Source: Pseudomonas sp. SJZ079
Lineage (GTDB): Bacteria; Pseudomonadota; Gammaproteobacteria; Pseudomonadales; Pseudomonadaceae
DNA: 64,000 nt
Direction: 5' to 3'
Assembly: GCF_007993865.1 (NCBI RefSeq)
Contig: NZ_VIUH01000006.1
Location: 1-64,000 of the forward strand
Shown: one piece after another, positions 52,477-61,332 of the stretch
How the letters are laid out: every line of letters starts with the position of its first letter
Position numbering within the stretch: the first letter of the stretch is position 1
Translations under genes and position numbers: made by a program
The notes under the pieces: generated by a model
The model's input: the letters and a program-made list of their open reading frames with translations, nothing else
Told to the model about the DNA's origin: nothing
Database searches by the model: none

Positions 52477-54156
52477 ATGACGGCGACCGAGGCTCTTGCA
52501 CCCCTGCGGGTGAGCGCTGCCGAGGCGCTCCACTGGGACGACCGCGCCGAGTTGCTGGTGGTCGGTTTCGGCGGCGCCGGAGCTTGCGCGGCCATCGAAG
52601 CGAGTGAGCGCGGTCTGTCGGTACTGGCCCTGGAACGCTTCGCCGGCGGCGGCGCCACCGCGCTCAGCGGTGGCGTGGTGTATGCCGGCGGCGGCACGCC
52701 CTATCAGCAGCAGGCCGGCTACAACGACAGCAGCACGGCGATGTTCGACTACCTGCGCCAGGAAGTCGGCGAGGCGGTAGCCGCCACCACCCTGCGCGAC
52801 TTCTGCGAGCGCAGCTGCGAGCAGCTGGCCTGGCTGGAACGCCAGGGCGTAGCCTTCGAGGCCAGCGTACCGCCGCACAAGACGTCCTACCCGAGTGACC
52901 AGTACTACCTCTATTACTCCGGCAACGAAGCGGTGCCGGCCTATGCCGCGCAGGCCGCGCCGGCGCCGCGCGGGCACCGCAGCAAGGGGCCGGGGATGTC
53001 CGGCGCCAGCCTGTTCGCCGCACTGAAAAATTCCGCCCTTAGCCGCGGCGCACGCCTGCAGCAACAGTGCGAGGTGCGCCGCTTGATCCTCGGCCCGGGC
53101 GAACGGGTGCTCGGCGTCGAGGCCTGGCAACTGCCGCCCGACAGCCGCGCCGCGCGCTGGCATCGGCGTCTGAGCCGCTGGGCCACGGCCATCCACATGT
53201 ACGCCCCGCCCCTGGCCGATCGTTTGCGCGCGCGGCTGCGGCGGATCGAGCTGAGCCACGCCGAACGCCGGCTGATTCGCGCCGAGCGCGGCGTGCTGCT
53301 GAGCGCCGGCGGTTTCATCTTCAACCCTGAGCTGGTGCAGCAGCATGCGCCGCAGTACCTGGCCGGCCTGCCGTTGGGTACCACTGGCTGCGACGGCAGC
53401 GGCATCCGCCTTGGCCAGGGTGTGGGCGGCGCGCTGGCGCGGATGGACAAGGTCAGCGCCTGGCGTTTCATCAACCCGCCGCTGGCCTGGGCGCGCGGCC
53501 TGATCGTCAACGGCAGCGGCCAGCGCTACTGCAACGAAGAGGTCTACGGCGCCACCCTCGGTCACGCCATGGTCGAGGAGCAAGGCGGCCGCGCCATCCT
53601 GATCCTCAACCGGGCCTTGGTACGCGAGGCGCTGCGCCAGGTCGGCCCGGGCAAGGTCTGGCAGTTCCAGCGCCTGCCGGTGCTGCTCAACCTGCTGGCC
53701 AACGCCAAGCGGGCGGCCAGCCCGGCGGCCCTGGCCGAGCACTGCGGCCTGCCGTCGGCGCAGCTGGAGCAGAGTCTGGCCGAGTACAACCGCGGCGCCC
53801 GCGGCGAAGTAGCGGATGCCTTCGGCAAGTCGCCGGCCATGCTCGCCTCTCTGGAGCAAGGGCCCTGGTATGCCCTCGACCTGTCCTTCGACAGCCGCCT
53901 GTTCCCCTGCCCGGTCATTACCCTCGGTGGGCTCAGGGTCTGCGAGCGCAGTGGCCAGGTGCTGGACGCTGCCGGCACAGCCATCGCCGGCCTGTACAGC
54001 GCCGGGCGTAACGCCGTGGGCATCGCCTCCAACCTTTATGTGTCCGGCCTGTCACTGGCCGACTGTGTGTATTCCGGCCGCCGCGCCGCCGCCCACCTGG
54101 CGACCCAGATTCAACCCGCAACAGCTCGATCAGGAGAACAACAATGCAACGAGTAG
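52477..54156 (+). CDS. FAD-binding ketosteroid-dehydrogenase-like oxidoreductase
   Basis: This 559-residue flavoprotein of the FRD/KstD family has an N-terminal FAD motif VVGFGGAGACAAIEA (residues ~27-41), the glycine-rich GGGATALSGGVVYAGGGT segment, and the C-terminal SNLYVSGLSLADCVYSGRRA. It resembles 3-ketosteroid dehydrogenases that desaturate ring A, but also fumarate- and urocanate-reductase relatives, and I cannot assign 1(2)- versus 4(5)-specificity. The segment DQYYLYYSGNE holds tyrosines that could be catalytic. It overlaps the next SDR by 13 bases, so the genes are coupled. It sits between HsaB-like and SDR genes, which supports a role in polycyclic substrates. Confidence 0.8.
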   Translation: MTATEALAPLRVSAAEALHWDDRAELLVVGFGGAGACAAIEASERGLSVLALERFAGGGATALSGGVVYAGGGTPYQQQAGYNDSSTAMFDYLRQEVGEAVAATTLRDFCERSCEQLAWLERQGVAFEASVPPHKTSYPSDQYYLYYSGNEAVPAYAAQAAPAPRGHRSKGPGMSGASLFAALKNSALSRGARLQQQCEVRRLILGPGERVLGVEAWQLPPDSRAARWHRRLSRWATAIHMYAPPLADRLRARLRRIELSHAERRLIRAERGVLLSAGGFIFNPELVQQHAPQYLAGLPLGTTGCDGSGIRLGQGVGGALARMDKVSAWRFINPPLAWARGLIVNGSGQRYCNEEVYGATLGHAMVEEQGGRAILILNRALVREALRQVGPGKVWQFQRLPVLLNLLANAKRAASPAALAEHCGLPSAQLEQSLAEYNRGARGEVADAFGKSPAMLASLEQGPWYALDLSFDSRLFPCPVITLGGLRVCERSGQVLDAAGTAIAGLYSAGRNAVGIASNLYVSGLSLADCVYSGRRAAAHLATQIQPATARSGEQQCNE

Positions 54157-54899
54157 AAGGCAAAGTCTGCATCATCACCGGCGCCGCCAGCGGCGTCGGC
54201 CGCGAGGACGCCCTGCTGCTGGCCCGTGAAGGCGCCAAGGTGGTGCTCACCGACCTCAACGAGGAGGCCGGCCGCCAGGTAGCCGCCGAGATCGGCGACA
54301 ACGCCCTGTTTATCCGCCAGGACATCGCCAGCGAAGCCGACTGGCAGAACGTGATCAAGTTCACCCTGGAGCGCTTCGGCCGTCTCGACGTGCTGATCAA
54401 CAACGCCGCCATCCTCGCCCTCGGCAGCATCGAGGACACCAGCCTGGAGCTGTGGCAGAAGGTCCAGCGGATCAATGGTGAGGGCTATTTCCTCGGCTGC
54501 AAGTACGCGGTACTGGCGATGAAGGAAACCGGCGGCGGCTCGATTATCAACATGTCCTCGGTCGCGGCCCTGGGCGGCATGCCGATGTTCTGCGCCTACT
54601 CGGCGTCCAAGGGCGCGGTGGCGGCCATGACCCGTTCCGTGGCCCTGCACTGCAAGCAGCAGGGTTATCGCATCCGCTGCAACAGCGTGCACCCGGACGG
54701 CATCAACACGCCGATGACCCAAGCCCTGACCGGCGGCCAGCCGATCCCCCAGGAAACCCTCGACCAGGACCCGATGAACCGCATGTGCGCACCGCGCGAC
54801 ATCGCCAACCTGGTGCTGTTCCTCGCCTCGGACGAGTCGCGGTTCATCAACGGCAGCGAGCTGCGGGTGGACAACGCCCAGCTGATCAGCGGCCTGTAA
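54144..54899 (+). CDS. Short-chain dehydrogenase, hydroxysteroid/cyclic alcohol type
   Basis: This 251-residue classical SDR has the cofactor motif TGAASGVG (residues 12-19), NNAA, the catalytic Ser in NMSSVAALGG and Tyr-x3-Lys in YSASK. The aspartate after beta-2 (LTDLNEE) favours NAD. It resembles 3-alpha/20-beta-hydroxysteroid and cyclopentanol dehydrogenases. Start at 54144, inside the end of the upstream gene; ribosome site GGAGAACAAC. Its TAA stop is the first base of the palindromic element copy A. Confidence 0.88.
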   Translation: MQRVEGKVCIITGAASGVGREDALLLAREGAKVVLTDLNEEAGRQVAAEIGDNALFIRQDIASEADWQNVIKFTLERFGRLDVLINNAAILALGSIEDTSLELWQKVQRINGEGYFLGCKYAVLAMKETGGGSIINMSSVAALGGMPMFCAYSASKGAVAAMTRSVALHCKQQGYRIRCNSVHPDGINTPMTQALTGGQPIPQETLDQDPMNRMCAPRDIANLVLFLASDESRFINGSELRVDNAQLISGL

Positions 54900-55042
54900 G
54901 AAGGTGTTTTCAAAATCGGCGAGCGAAGGTCAGGCAAGGCAAAAATGGCTGAGGAAGCGGAGTTTACGAGCTGTAAATGAGCATTCCGAATGGCATTTTT
55001 AACGCAGCATCACCGAGCGCAGACAATTTGAAAATAGCTTCT
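54899..55042. repeat. Palindromic element, copy A (144 bp)
   Basis: The ends AGAAGGTGTTTTCAAA and TTTGAAAATAGCTTCT form a 16-bp inverted repeat with two mismatches. Inside are GCGAAGG, GGCAAGGCAAAAATGG, GCGGAGTTTAC, GTAAATGAGCATTCCGA, TTTTTAACGCAGCATCACC and GAGCGCAGAC, all shared with copy B. It occupies the entire gap between two operon genes; the ribosome site of the reductase follows directly. Confidence 0.75.
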
Positions 55043-55057
55043 GAGACGGAGGTGAAC

Positions 55058-56155
55058 ATGGGTACCCAGCAGCTGCACCTGACGCCTGTCGAACAGGCGC
55101 CGTCCAGCGCCAGCTACCGCCTGCAGGTGGCCGAGGTGATCGACGAAACGGCCGACGCCCGCTCGCTGGTGCTGCGGGTGCCCGCCGAGCTGCGCGAACG
55201 CTTCGCCTACAAGCCGGGGCAGTTCCTCAGCTTCCGCGTGCCCTACGCAGGCAAGCTGCTGACCCGCTGCTACTCCATGGCCAGCTCGCCGCACTGCGAT
55301 GCACTGCCCAAGGTGACCATCAAACGGGTCGCCGACGGCCGGGTGTCCAACTGGATGAACCAACAGGTGCAGGCCGGTGACTGGCTGGAGGTGCTGCCAC
55401 CGGCCGGGCATTTCTGTTTGAGCCAGAGTCATCCAAGCGCCGGCGAGCACGAGCTGGTCCTGTTCGGCGGCGGTTCGGGCATCACCCCGGTGTTCTCCAT
55501 CCTCAAGTCGGCGCTGCAGACCAGCGCCCGGCGGATCAAGCTGATCTACGCCAACCGCGACGAGGCCTCGGTGATCTTCAAGGCCGAGTTGCGTCAGCTG
55601 GCCAAGGCCAACGGCGAACGCCTGCAGGTGGTGCATGTACTGGACTCGGTGCAGGGCTTCCTGACCGCCGCCGAGGTGCGCCAGCTGGTACGCGGGCATG
55701 CCGGCGCCGAATTCTTCATCTGCGGTCCCGGGCCCTTTATGGACACGGTGGAAGGCGCGCTGCTGGCGCTCGGCGAAGCGCCGGCGCGCATCCATGTCGA
55801 GCGTTTCGTCTCGCCGCCCGACCCGGATGAGCTGCTGGCGCAGGAGGCCCAGGCGCGCGCGGCGAGCCTCGACTCGGCCTGTGAGAGCCTGAGCGTGGAG
55901 CTGGACGGCCAGCGCCACGAGATCGCCTGCCAACCCGGCGACACCCTGCTGCAGAGCTGCAAGGCGGCCGGCCTGGCGGTGCCCTCCTCCTGCGAGGAAG
56001 GCTTCTGCGGCGCCTGCATGTGCCGGGTCGAGGAAGGCGAAACCCAGCTGGCGCGCAACGACGTGCTCAGCGCCCAGGAGCTGGCCACCGGCTGGACCCT
56101 GGCCTGCCAGAGCCGACCGAGCAGTGCGCGGGTGCAGTTGAAGTTTCCCGATTGA
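55058..56155 (+). CDS. KshB-like ferredoxin-NAD(P)H reductase with 2Fe-2S domain
   Basis: This 365-residue electron-transfer protein has an N-terminal FAD domain (RCYSMASSPHCDALPKVTI), an NAD domain (FGGGSGITPVFSILKSAL, FICGPGPFMDTVEGALL) and a C-terminal plant-type 2Fe-2S domain whose cluster cysteines lie in SSCEEGFCGACMC and TLACQS. The order is that of KshB and the PaaE/HmpX family. It would pass electrons to a Rieske or other oxygenase; no Rieske oxygenase gene is seen in the window. The start is ATG 55058, with ACGGAGG immediately after element A. A terminator follows at 56176. Confidence 0.9.
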   Translation: MGTQQLHLTPVEQAPSSASYRLQVAEVIDETADARSLVLRVPAELRERFAYKPGQFLSFRVPYAGKLLTRCYSMASSPHCDALPKVTIKRVADGRVSNWMNQQVQAGDWLEVLPPAGHFCLSQSHPSAGEHELVLFGGGSGITPVFSILKSALQTSARRIKLIYANRDEASVIFKAELRQLAKANGERLQVVHVLDSVQGFLTAAEVRQLVRGHAGAEFFICGPGPFMDTVEGALLALGEAPARIHVERFVSPPDPDELLAQEAQARAASLDSACESLSVELDGQRHEIACQPGDTLLQSCKAAGLAVPSSCEEGFCGACMCRVEEGETQLARNDVLSAQELATGWTLACQSRPSSARVQLKFPD

Positions 56156-56175
56156 AGCGTTGCTCTTTGTGTCTG

Positions 56176-56208
56176 TTCCTTTTTCCCCGGCTTCGGCCGG
56201 GTTTTTTA
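56176..56208 (+). terminator. Terminator after the reductase gene
   Basis: CCCGGC-TTCG-GCCGGG stem with a tetraloop is followed by TTTTTT. It lies 30 bp after the stop. Confidence 0.85.
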
Positions 56209-56239
56209 TCCTTGAACGTTGCGCCGAGCCGCAGCTTTT

Positions 56240-56371
56240 GTAGGGTGGGTTAGCCGCGCAGCGGCGTAACCCACCGGCGCGACCGCGACGGACACCGCCC
56301 ACCGCAATGTCATCCAGCCCCTACGCGTGCCGCAGCAATGGTGGGTTACGCCTACGGCTAACCCACCCTAC
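56240..56371. repeat. Intergenic inverted repeat, GTAGGGTGGGTTAGCC type
   Basis: GTAGGGTGGGTTAGCCG and GGCGTAACCCACC at the left match GGTGGGTTACGCC and GGCTAACCCACCCTAC at the right, forming a long inverted repeat with ~70 bases between. This motif family is widespread between genes in Pseudomonas and relatives (recalled). Confidence 0.75.
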
Positions 56372-56428
56372 GAACGCCCCATGCCGCGCACCCATCCTGC
56401 GCGCCAATCGATGCCCTTGCCTTCGGCT

Positions 56429-56445
56429 TAGTCCCATCGGACGAT
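56429..56445 (+). promoter_or_regulatory. Shared promoter motif, copy 2
   Basis: TAGTCCCATCGGACGAT, one base different from copy 1, lies 86 bp upstream of the SDR start and has the same GTCC-N4-GGAC half-dyad. Confidence 0.6.
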
Positions 56446-56514
56446 CACTGCTAGCAAGTCGCTGGTTAGACTGCGTATCAGGCATTTGGCCCACAACAAT
56501 AAAGAGGTTCAGTT

Positions 56515-57258
56515 ATGGCGCGTTTGCAGAACAAGGTGGCGGTGGTGACCGGCGCCGCATCCGGGATCGGTCTGGCCTGTGCACGGCGCTTCGCCGCCGA
56601 AGGCGCACAGGTGGTGGGGCTGGATATCGGCAGTGCACCGGCCGAGTTTCCCGGCCTGTTCATGAGCCTGGACGTGCGCGACGAGGCGCAAATCGAGCAA
56701 TTGATGAACGAAATCGTCGACCGCTTCGGCCGCCTGGATGTACTGGTCAATGCCGCCGGCATCGCCGACCAGGGCAGTGTTACCGCCACCAGCACGGCCA
56801 ACTGGCAACGGGTGTTGGACATCAACCTGACCGGCAGCATGCTCACCAGCAAGTACGCCCTGGCGCCGATGCAGGCGCAACGCAGCGGCTCGATCATCCA
56901 TATCGGCTCGATCTTCGGCCTGCAGGGCTGCGACAACAACGTCGCCTACAACGTCGCCAAGGGCGGCATCAACCAGCTGACGCGCTCCATGGCCATCGAT
57001 TACGGCCATGCCAATATCCGCGTCAACGGCCTCTGCCCCGGGCTGATCGATACGCCGATGACCTCCATGGTCCGCGACAATCAAGCCTTCCATGTCTACT
57101 TCGCCTCGCAGCATATGTTGTGCCGCGCCGGGCAGCCGGAGGAAGTGGCCAACGTCGCGCTGTTCCTCGCCTCGGATGAGGCCAGCTTCGTCAGCGGACA
57201 GATGATCGCGGTGGATGGCGGCTTCTCCGCCGGCCGGCGTTTCGCTCCGCCGCAGTAA
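56515..57258 (+). CDS. Short-chain dehydrogenase/reductase
   Basis: This 247-residue SDR has TGAASGIG at residues 12-19, NAAG at ~80, catalytic Ser in HIGSIFGLQG and the YNVAK motif. The aspartate after beta-2 (GLDIGSA) favours NAD. Similar enzymes oxidise secondary alcohols in catabolic clusters. The start ATG 56515 has AAAGAGG upstream. The next gene, a CoA ligase, begins 74 bp later. Confidence 0.88.
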   Translation: MARLQNKVAVVTGAASGIGLACARRFAAEGAQVVGLDIGSAPAEFPGLFMSLDVRDEAQIEQLMNEIVDRFGRLDVLVNAAGIADQGSVTATSTANWQRVLDINLTGSMLTSKYALAPMQAQRSGSIIHIGSIFGLQGCDNNVAYNVAKGGINQLTRSMAIDYGHANIRVNGLCPGLIDTPMTSMVRDNQAFHVYFASQHMLCRAGQPEEVANVALFLASDEASFVSGQMIAVDGGFSAGRRFAPPQ

Positions 57259-57332
57259 GCCCACCTCCGCGGGCCGGACGCTCTGCCCGGCCCGCTTCCC
57301 CTTTGCCTTGATCCTCTGCCCGAGGAGGTACC

Positions 57333-58907
57333 ATGTCGCCCGTCGAATCCACCACCATTCCGCAACTGCTGGCCAACGCCGCCCAATCCTTTGGCGACAG
57401 CCCGGCCGTCATCGACGGCGGCCGACATATCGGCTACCGCGAGCTCGACCAGTTGCGCCAGCAAGCTGCCTGCGCCTTGCTGGCGCTGGAGATCCAGGCC
57501 GGTGAGCGGGTGGCGATCTGGGCGCCGAATATCTGGGAATGGATAGTCGCCGCCAGTGCCCTGCACAGCGTCGGCGCAGTACTGGTGCCACTGAATACGC
57601 GGATGAAAGGCAGCGAGGCGGCCTACGTTCTGCGCGAAAGCGGCACCAGCCTGTTGTTCGCCATCGGCGAGTTCCTCGGCCTCGACTACCCGCGCCAACT
57701 GGCTGGTGAGCACTTGCCGCAACTGCGCCAGATCGTCGGCCTGCGTGGCGGCGCTGCGGATTGCCTGGGCTGGGCCGAGTTTCTCGCCCTCGGCCGCAAT
57801 ATCCCCGCTGCCGTGCTGGCGCGCCGTCAGGTGGCGGTCACGGCGCAGTCGCTGTCCGATCTGCTGTTCACCTCCGGCACCACAGGCCGGCCCAAGGGGG
57901 TGATGACCGAGCACGGCCAGAACCTGCGGGTGGTGCGCGACTGGAGCGAGGTGGTCGGCCTGCGCCAAGGCGAGCGCTACCTGATCGTCAACCCGTTCTT
58001 CCACTCCTTCGGCTACAAGGCCGGTTGGCTGGCGGCGCTGATGCGCGGCTGCTGCATCTATCCGCAGCAGGTGTTCGATGTCGAGCAGCTGCTGGCCTGC
58101 GTGACGCGCGAGCGGATCAACGTGCTGCCGGGGCCGCCGACCCTCTATCAATCGCTGCTGGCCCACCCACGGCGCGGCGACTACGACCTGTCCTCGCTGC
58201 GCGTGGCGGTGACCGGCGCCGCGGCGATCCCGGTGCAGATGATCCAGCGCATGCGCGACGAACTGGGCTTCGCGACCATAGTCACCGCCTACGGTCTGAC
58301 CGAGGCCTGCGGCTTCGCCAGCATCTGCCGCCCCGGCGACCCGGCGGAGCTGGTCGCCAACAGCAGCGGGCGAGCCATGCCCGGGGTCGAACTGCGCTGC
58401 GTGGATGCCCAGGGCCAGCCGCTACCGCCGGGCCAGGCCGGCGAGCTGCTGGTACGCGGCTACAACCTGATGCGCGGCTACTTCAACGACCCCCAGGCCA
58501 GCTTGGATGCCATAGACGCCGACGGCTGGCTGCACACCGGCGATATCGGCGTGCTCGATGCCCAGGGCTACCTGCGCATCACCGACCGGCTCAAGGACAT
58601 GTTCATCACCGGCGGCTTCAACGTCTACCCGGCGGAGATCGAGCAGGGCCTGCTGCAGTACCCGGGCCTGGCCCAAGTCGCGGTGATCGGCATCGCCGAC
58701 GAGCGCCTCGGCGAGGTGGCCATGGCCTTCCTGCTGCCCGCCCCCGGTCGCCGCATCGAGACGTCGGCCGTGCTCGCCTGGTGCCGCGAGCGGATGGCCA
58801 ACTACAAGGTGCCGCGCCGGGTGCAGGTGGTCGAGGCCCTGCCGCTGAACGCCGCCGGCAAGGTGACCAAGAATGTCCTGCGCGAGTGGGCGGCGCGCGA
58901 AGCCTAG
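57333..58907 (+). CDS. FadD3-like acyl-CoA ligase
   Basis: This 524-residue AMP-forming ligase activates a carboxylic acid with ATP and CoA. Motifs: TSGTTGRPKGVM (P-loop, near residue 185), YGLTEACGF, the D of LHTGDIGVLD and the C-terminal hinge RLKDMFITGGFNVYP. The C-terminal catalytic lysine lies in NAAGKVTKN. It resembles FadD3, which activates the indane-propionate intermediate of steroid breakdown, but related ligases act on other acids. A GAGGAGG ribosome site precedes the ATG. It is in line with the SDR at 56515. Confidence 0.85.
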   Translation: MSPVESTTIPQLLANAAQSFGDSPAVIDGGRHIGYRELDQLRQQAACALLALEIQAGERVAIWAPNIWEWIVAASALHSVGAVLVPLNTRMKGSEAAYVLRESGTSLLFAIGEFLGLDYPRQLAGEHLPQLRQIVGLRGGAADCLGWAEFLALGRNIPAAVLARRQVAVTAQSLSDLLFTSGTTGRPKGVMTEHGQNLRVVRDWSEVVGLRQGERYLIVNPFFHSFGYKAGWLAALMRGCCIYPQQVFDVEQLLACVTRERINVLPGPPTLYQSLLAHPRRGDYDLSSLRVAVTGAAAIPVQMIQRMRDELGFATIVTAYGLTEACGFASICRPGDPAELVANSSGRAMPGVELRCVDAQGQPLPPGQAGELLVRGYNLMRGYFNDPQASLDAIDADGWLHTGDIGVLDAQGYLRITDRLKDMFITGGFNVYPAEIEQGLLQYPGLAQVAVIGIADERLGEVAMAFLLPAPGRRIETSAVLAWCRERMANYKVPRRVQVVEALPLNAAGKVTKNVLREWAAREA

Positions 58908-59048
58908 GTGTGCCCGCACCGGCCTGGCTGGCGGGCTGGCGAGCAGGCGCAATCGGCACCGCTGGGGTGTCGGTCGGCGACGACAGACGCAACCCAGCAT
59001 GCCCGACGAGTAAGCTAAAATGCGCGCCATTAACCGCCAGGTGCCGCC

Positions 59049-61313
59049 ATGCCGGATCATTCCGAAGAACTTGCCACAACCTATATCCACCTGCTGAAAG
59101 AAGTCGCAGTAGCGACCAATGAGGCGCTGGGCGTTGAAACCGCACTGCTCGCGGCCCTGCGCAGCATTTGCCGGGTCACCGGCTGGTCCCTGGGCCATGC
59201 GCTGCGCAGCCGCGCGGACGGCAACCTGGTCTCCAGCGGGCTGTGGCACCTGCAGGAGGATCTGCCGACGGACGCCTTCGCCGACTTCCGTCGCGCCAGT
59301 GAGGCGCTGTGCTTCGCCCCTGGCGTGGGTTTGCCCGGCCGGGTGCTGGCCAGCGGACAGCCGCTGGCGCTGACCGATGCGCGGCACCAAGCCGACTTCC
59401 TGCGCCGCGACGTGGCCGCCAGCACGGGCCTGGCCGCGGCCTTCGCCTTCCCGGTACACGCCGGCGAGAACATCACCGCGGTGCTCGAGTTCTTCGCCAC
59501 CCGGCCCCAACAGCTGCGTCCCGAACTGCTCGAAGTGATGGGCCAGATCGGCGTCCTGCTCGGCCGCGTGTTCGAGCGCCAGGCCGCGCAGAGCGCGTTG
59601 CACACCAGCGAGGAGCGCAGCCGGCAGATCCTCGACAGCGCCGGCGACGCCTTTATCGCCATGGATGCCGAGGGCCGCATCAGCGCCTGGAACAAGGCCG
59701 CGGTCAACCAGTTCGGCTGGTCCCAGGCCGAGGTGCTGGGACGCACGGTCGCCGACACCATAGTGCCGCTGCAATACCGCGAGGCGCACCAGCGCGGCAT
59801 GCAGCGCTTCCTCGCCCAGGGCCAGTCCAAGGTCCTCGGCCAGCGCCTGGAGCTGCCGGCCCTGCACCGCGACGGCCGCGAGTTCCCCATCGAGATCACC
59901 CTCTGGTCCCTGCAGGAAGCCCAGGGCTGGAGCTTCTTCGCCTTCGCCCACGACATCAGCGCCCGCAAGCAGGCCGAACAGGAACTGGAGCACCGCGCCC
60001 TGCACGACCCGCTGACCGGGCTGGCCAACCGGGTGCTGGTGATGGACCGCCTGCGCCACTGCCTGGCCCGGCGCGACGACGCCCAGCCTGGTCTGGCGGT
60101 GCTGTTTATCGACCTGGACCATTTCAAGCGGATCAACGACAGCTTCGGCCATGACGCCGGCGACCAGGTGCTGATCAGCGTGGCGCAACGCCTGCAACGG
60201 GTGATGCGGCCGGTCGACACGGTGGCACGCCTGGCCGGCGACGAGTTCGTGCTGGTCTGCCCGGACGTCGCCAACTACCGCGACGCGGCGGTCATCGCCC
60301 AGCGCCTGCAGGACGAACTGGCCCCAGCCATCCAGCTCAAGGACGACAGCATCTTCGTCGCCGCCAGCATCGGCATCGCCATGGCGACCCCGGGCGTGGA
60401 GGCGGAGAAGCTGCTCGGCTCGGCCGATATCGCCATGTATGAAGCCAAGAGCAGCGGGCGTGCCCATTACCAGCTGTTCGACGAGCAGATGCAGATGCAG
60501 GTCGCGAGCCGGCTGCGCATCGAAAACGACCTGCACCGAGCCCTGGAACGCGGCGAGTTCCGCCTGCACTTCCAGCCCATAGTGGCGGCGGCCAGCGGCC
60601 AGGTGGCCGCCGTGGAGGCGCTGCTGCGCTGGCAACACCCGGAGCGGGGGCTGCTGGCCCCGGCCGAGTTCCTCCCCGTCGCCGAGGAGTGCGGGCTGAT
60701 CGTGCCCATAGGCACTTGGGTCATCGAGCAGACCTGCCGCCTGGCCCATAGCTGGAGCCTGCTGCGCAATGCCGGTTTCCCGCTGAGCGTGGCGATCAAC
60801 CTGTCCGCTCGGCAGCTGATCCAGTCCGATCTGATCGCGACGGTGCAGCGCATCTTCAACACCACCGCCTTCGACCCGGCGCGCATCGAGTTCGGTTTCG
60901 AGGTAACCGAAACCGCGGTGATGCGCGACCCCGAGGCCGCCGCCGTGACCCTGCAGGCCCTGCGCGACCTGGGCGCACGCATCTCCATCGACGACTTCGG
61001 CACCGGCTATTCGTCGCTGGCCTACCTCAAGCACTTCCCCGTCGACACCCTGAAGGTGGATCGCTCCTTCGTGGTCAACCTGGCCCAGGACCCGGTCGAC
61101 CAGGCGATTGTCCGCTCAGTCACCGACCTGGCTCACGCCCTGAAGATGGTGGTGGTGGCCGAGGGGGTGGAGACGGAGGAGCAGGCGCAGGCCTTGCGCC
61201 GCCTGGATGTCGACCTGCTGCAGGGCTTCCTCTACGCCCTGCCGCAACCGGCCGAGCAACTGGAAGCCCTGCTGCGCCAGGACTTGCCCCAGGCCGCAAC
61301 GGCCCTGGCCTGA
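59049..61313 (+). CDS. GAF-PAS-GGDEF-EAL cyclic di-GMP phosphodiesterase
   Basis: This 754-residue cytoplasmic protein has GAF (residues ~20-175), PAS (~190-305), GGDEF (~315-475) and EAL (~490-740) domains. The GGDEF motif reads AGDEF at 396-400, a change of the first glycine that commonly abolishes cyclase activity; the EAL domain keeps E523 of VEALLRW, FEVTETAV, SIDDFGTGYSSLAYLK and VVAEGVE, and so should degrade c-di-GMP. No membrane helix is seen. Its place inside the catabolic island is odd and could couple substrate sensing (GAF) to motility or biofilm. It begins 141 bp after the ligase; weak ribosome site. Confidence 0.92.
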   Translation: MPDHSEELATTYIHLLKEVAVATNEALGVETALLAALRSICRVTGWSLGHALRSRADGNLVSSGLWHLQEDLPTDAFADFRRASEALCFAPGVGLPGRVLASGQPLALTDARHQADFLRRDVAASTGLAAAFAFPVHAGENITAVLEFFATRPQQLRPELLEVMGQIGVLLGRVFERQAAQSALHTSEERSRQILDSAGDAFIAMDAEGRISAWNKAAVNQFGWSQAEVLGRTVADTIVPLQYREAHQRGMQRFLAQGQSKVLGQRLELPALHRDGREFPIEITLWSLQEAQGWSFFAFAHDISARKQAEQELEHRALHDPLTGLANRVLVMDRLRHCLARRDDAQPGLAVLFIDLDHFKRINDSFGHDAGDQVLISVAQRLQRVMRPVDTVARLAGDEFVLVCPDVANYRDAAVIAQRLQDELAPAIQLKDDSIFVAASIGIAMATPGVEAEKLLGSADIAMYEAKSSGRAHYQLFDEQMQMQVASRLRIENDLHRALERGEFRLHFQPIVAAASGQVAAVEALLRWQHPERGLLAPAEFLPVAEECGLIVPIGTWVIEQTCRLAHSWSLLRNAGFPLSVAINLSARQLIQSDLIATVQRIFNTTAFDPARIEFGFEVTETAVMRDPEAAAVTLQALRDLGARISIDDFGTGYSSLAYLKHFPVDTLKVDRSFVVNLAQDPVDQAIVRSVTDLAHALKMVVVAEGVETEEQAQALRRLDVDLLQGFLYALPQPAEQLEALLRQDLPQAATALA

Positions 61314-61332
61314 AGCACGCCAGGCGGCGCTC

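Larger units (their letters stand above)
56156..56514. other. Intergenic region with terminator, repeat and shared motif
   Basis: The 359 bases contain the terminator after the reductase gene, a 132-bp inverted repeat (56240-56371), and the shared 17-bp motif at 56429-56445 upstream of the SDR gene. No gene is seen. Confidence 0.6.

Noticed and set aside
52393..53859. 488-codon minus-strand frame opposite the flavoprotein gene
   Set aside because: Antisense frame; the plus strand encodes a flavoprotein with a proper FAD motif.
58422..61034. Very long minus-strand open frame (870 codons) opposite the ligase and c-di-GMP genes
   Set aside because: It mirrors the strongly coding plus strand; its composition (runs of A, G, R, H, Q) is that of an antisense frame in GC-rich DNA, and no domain is recognisable.
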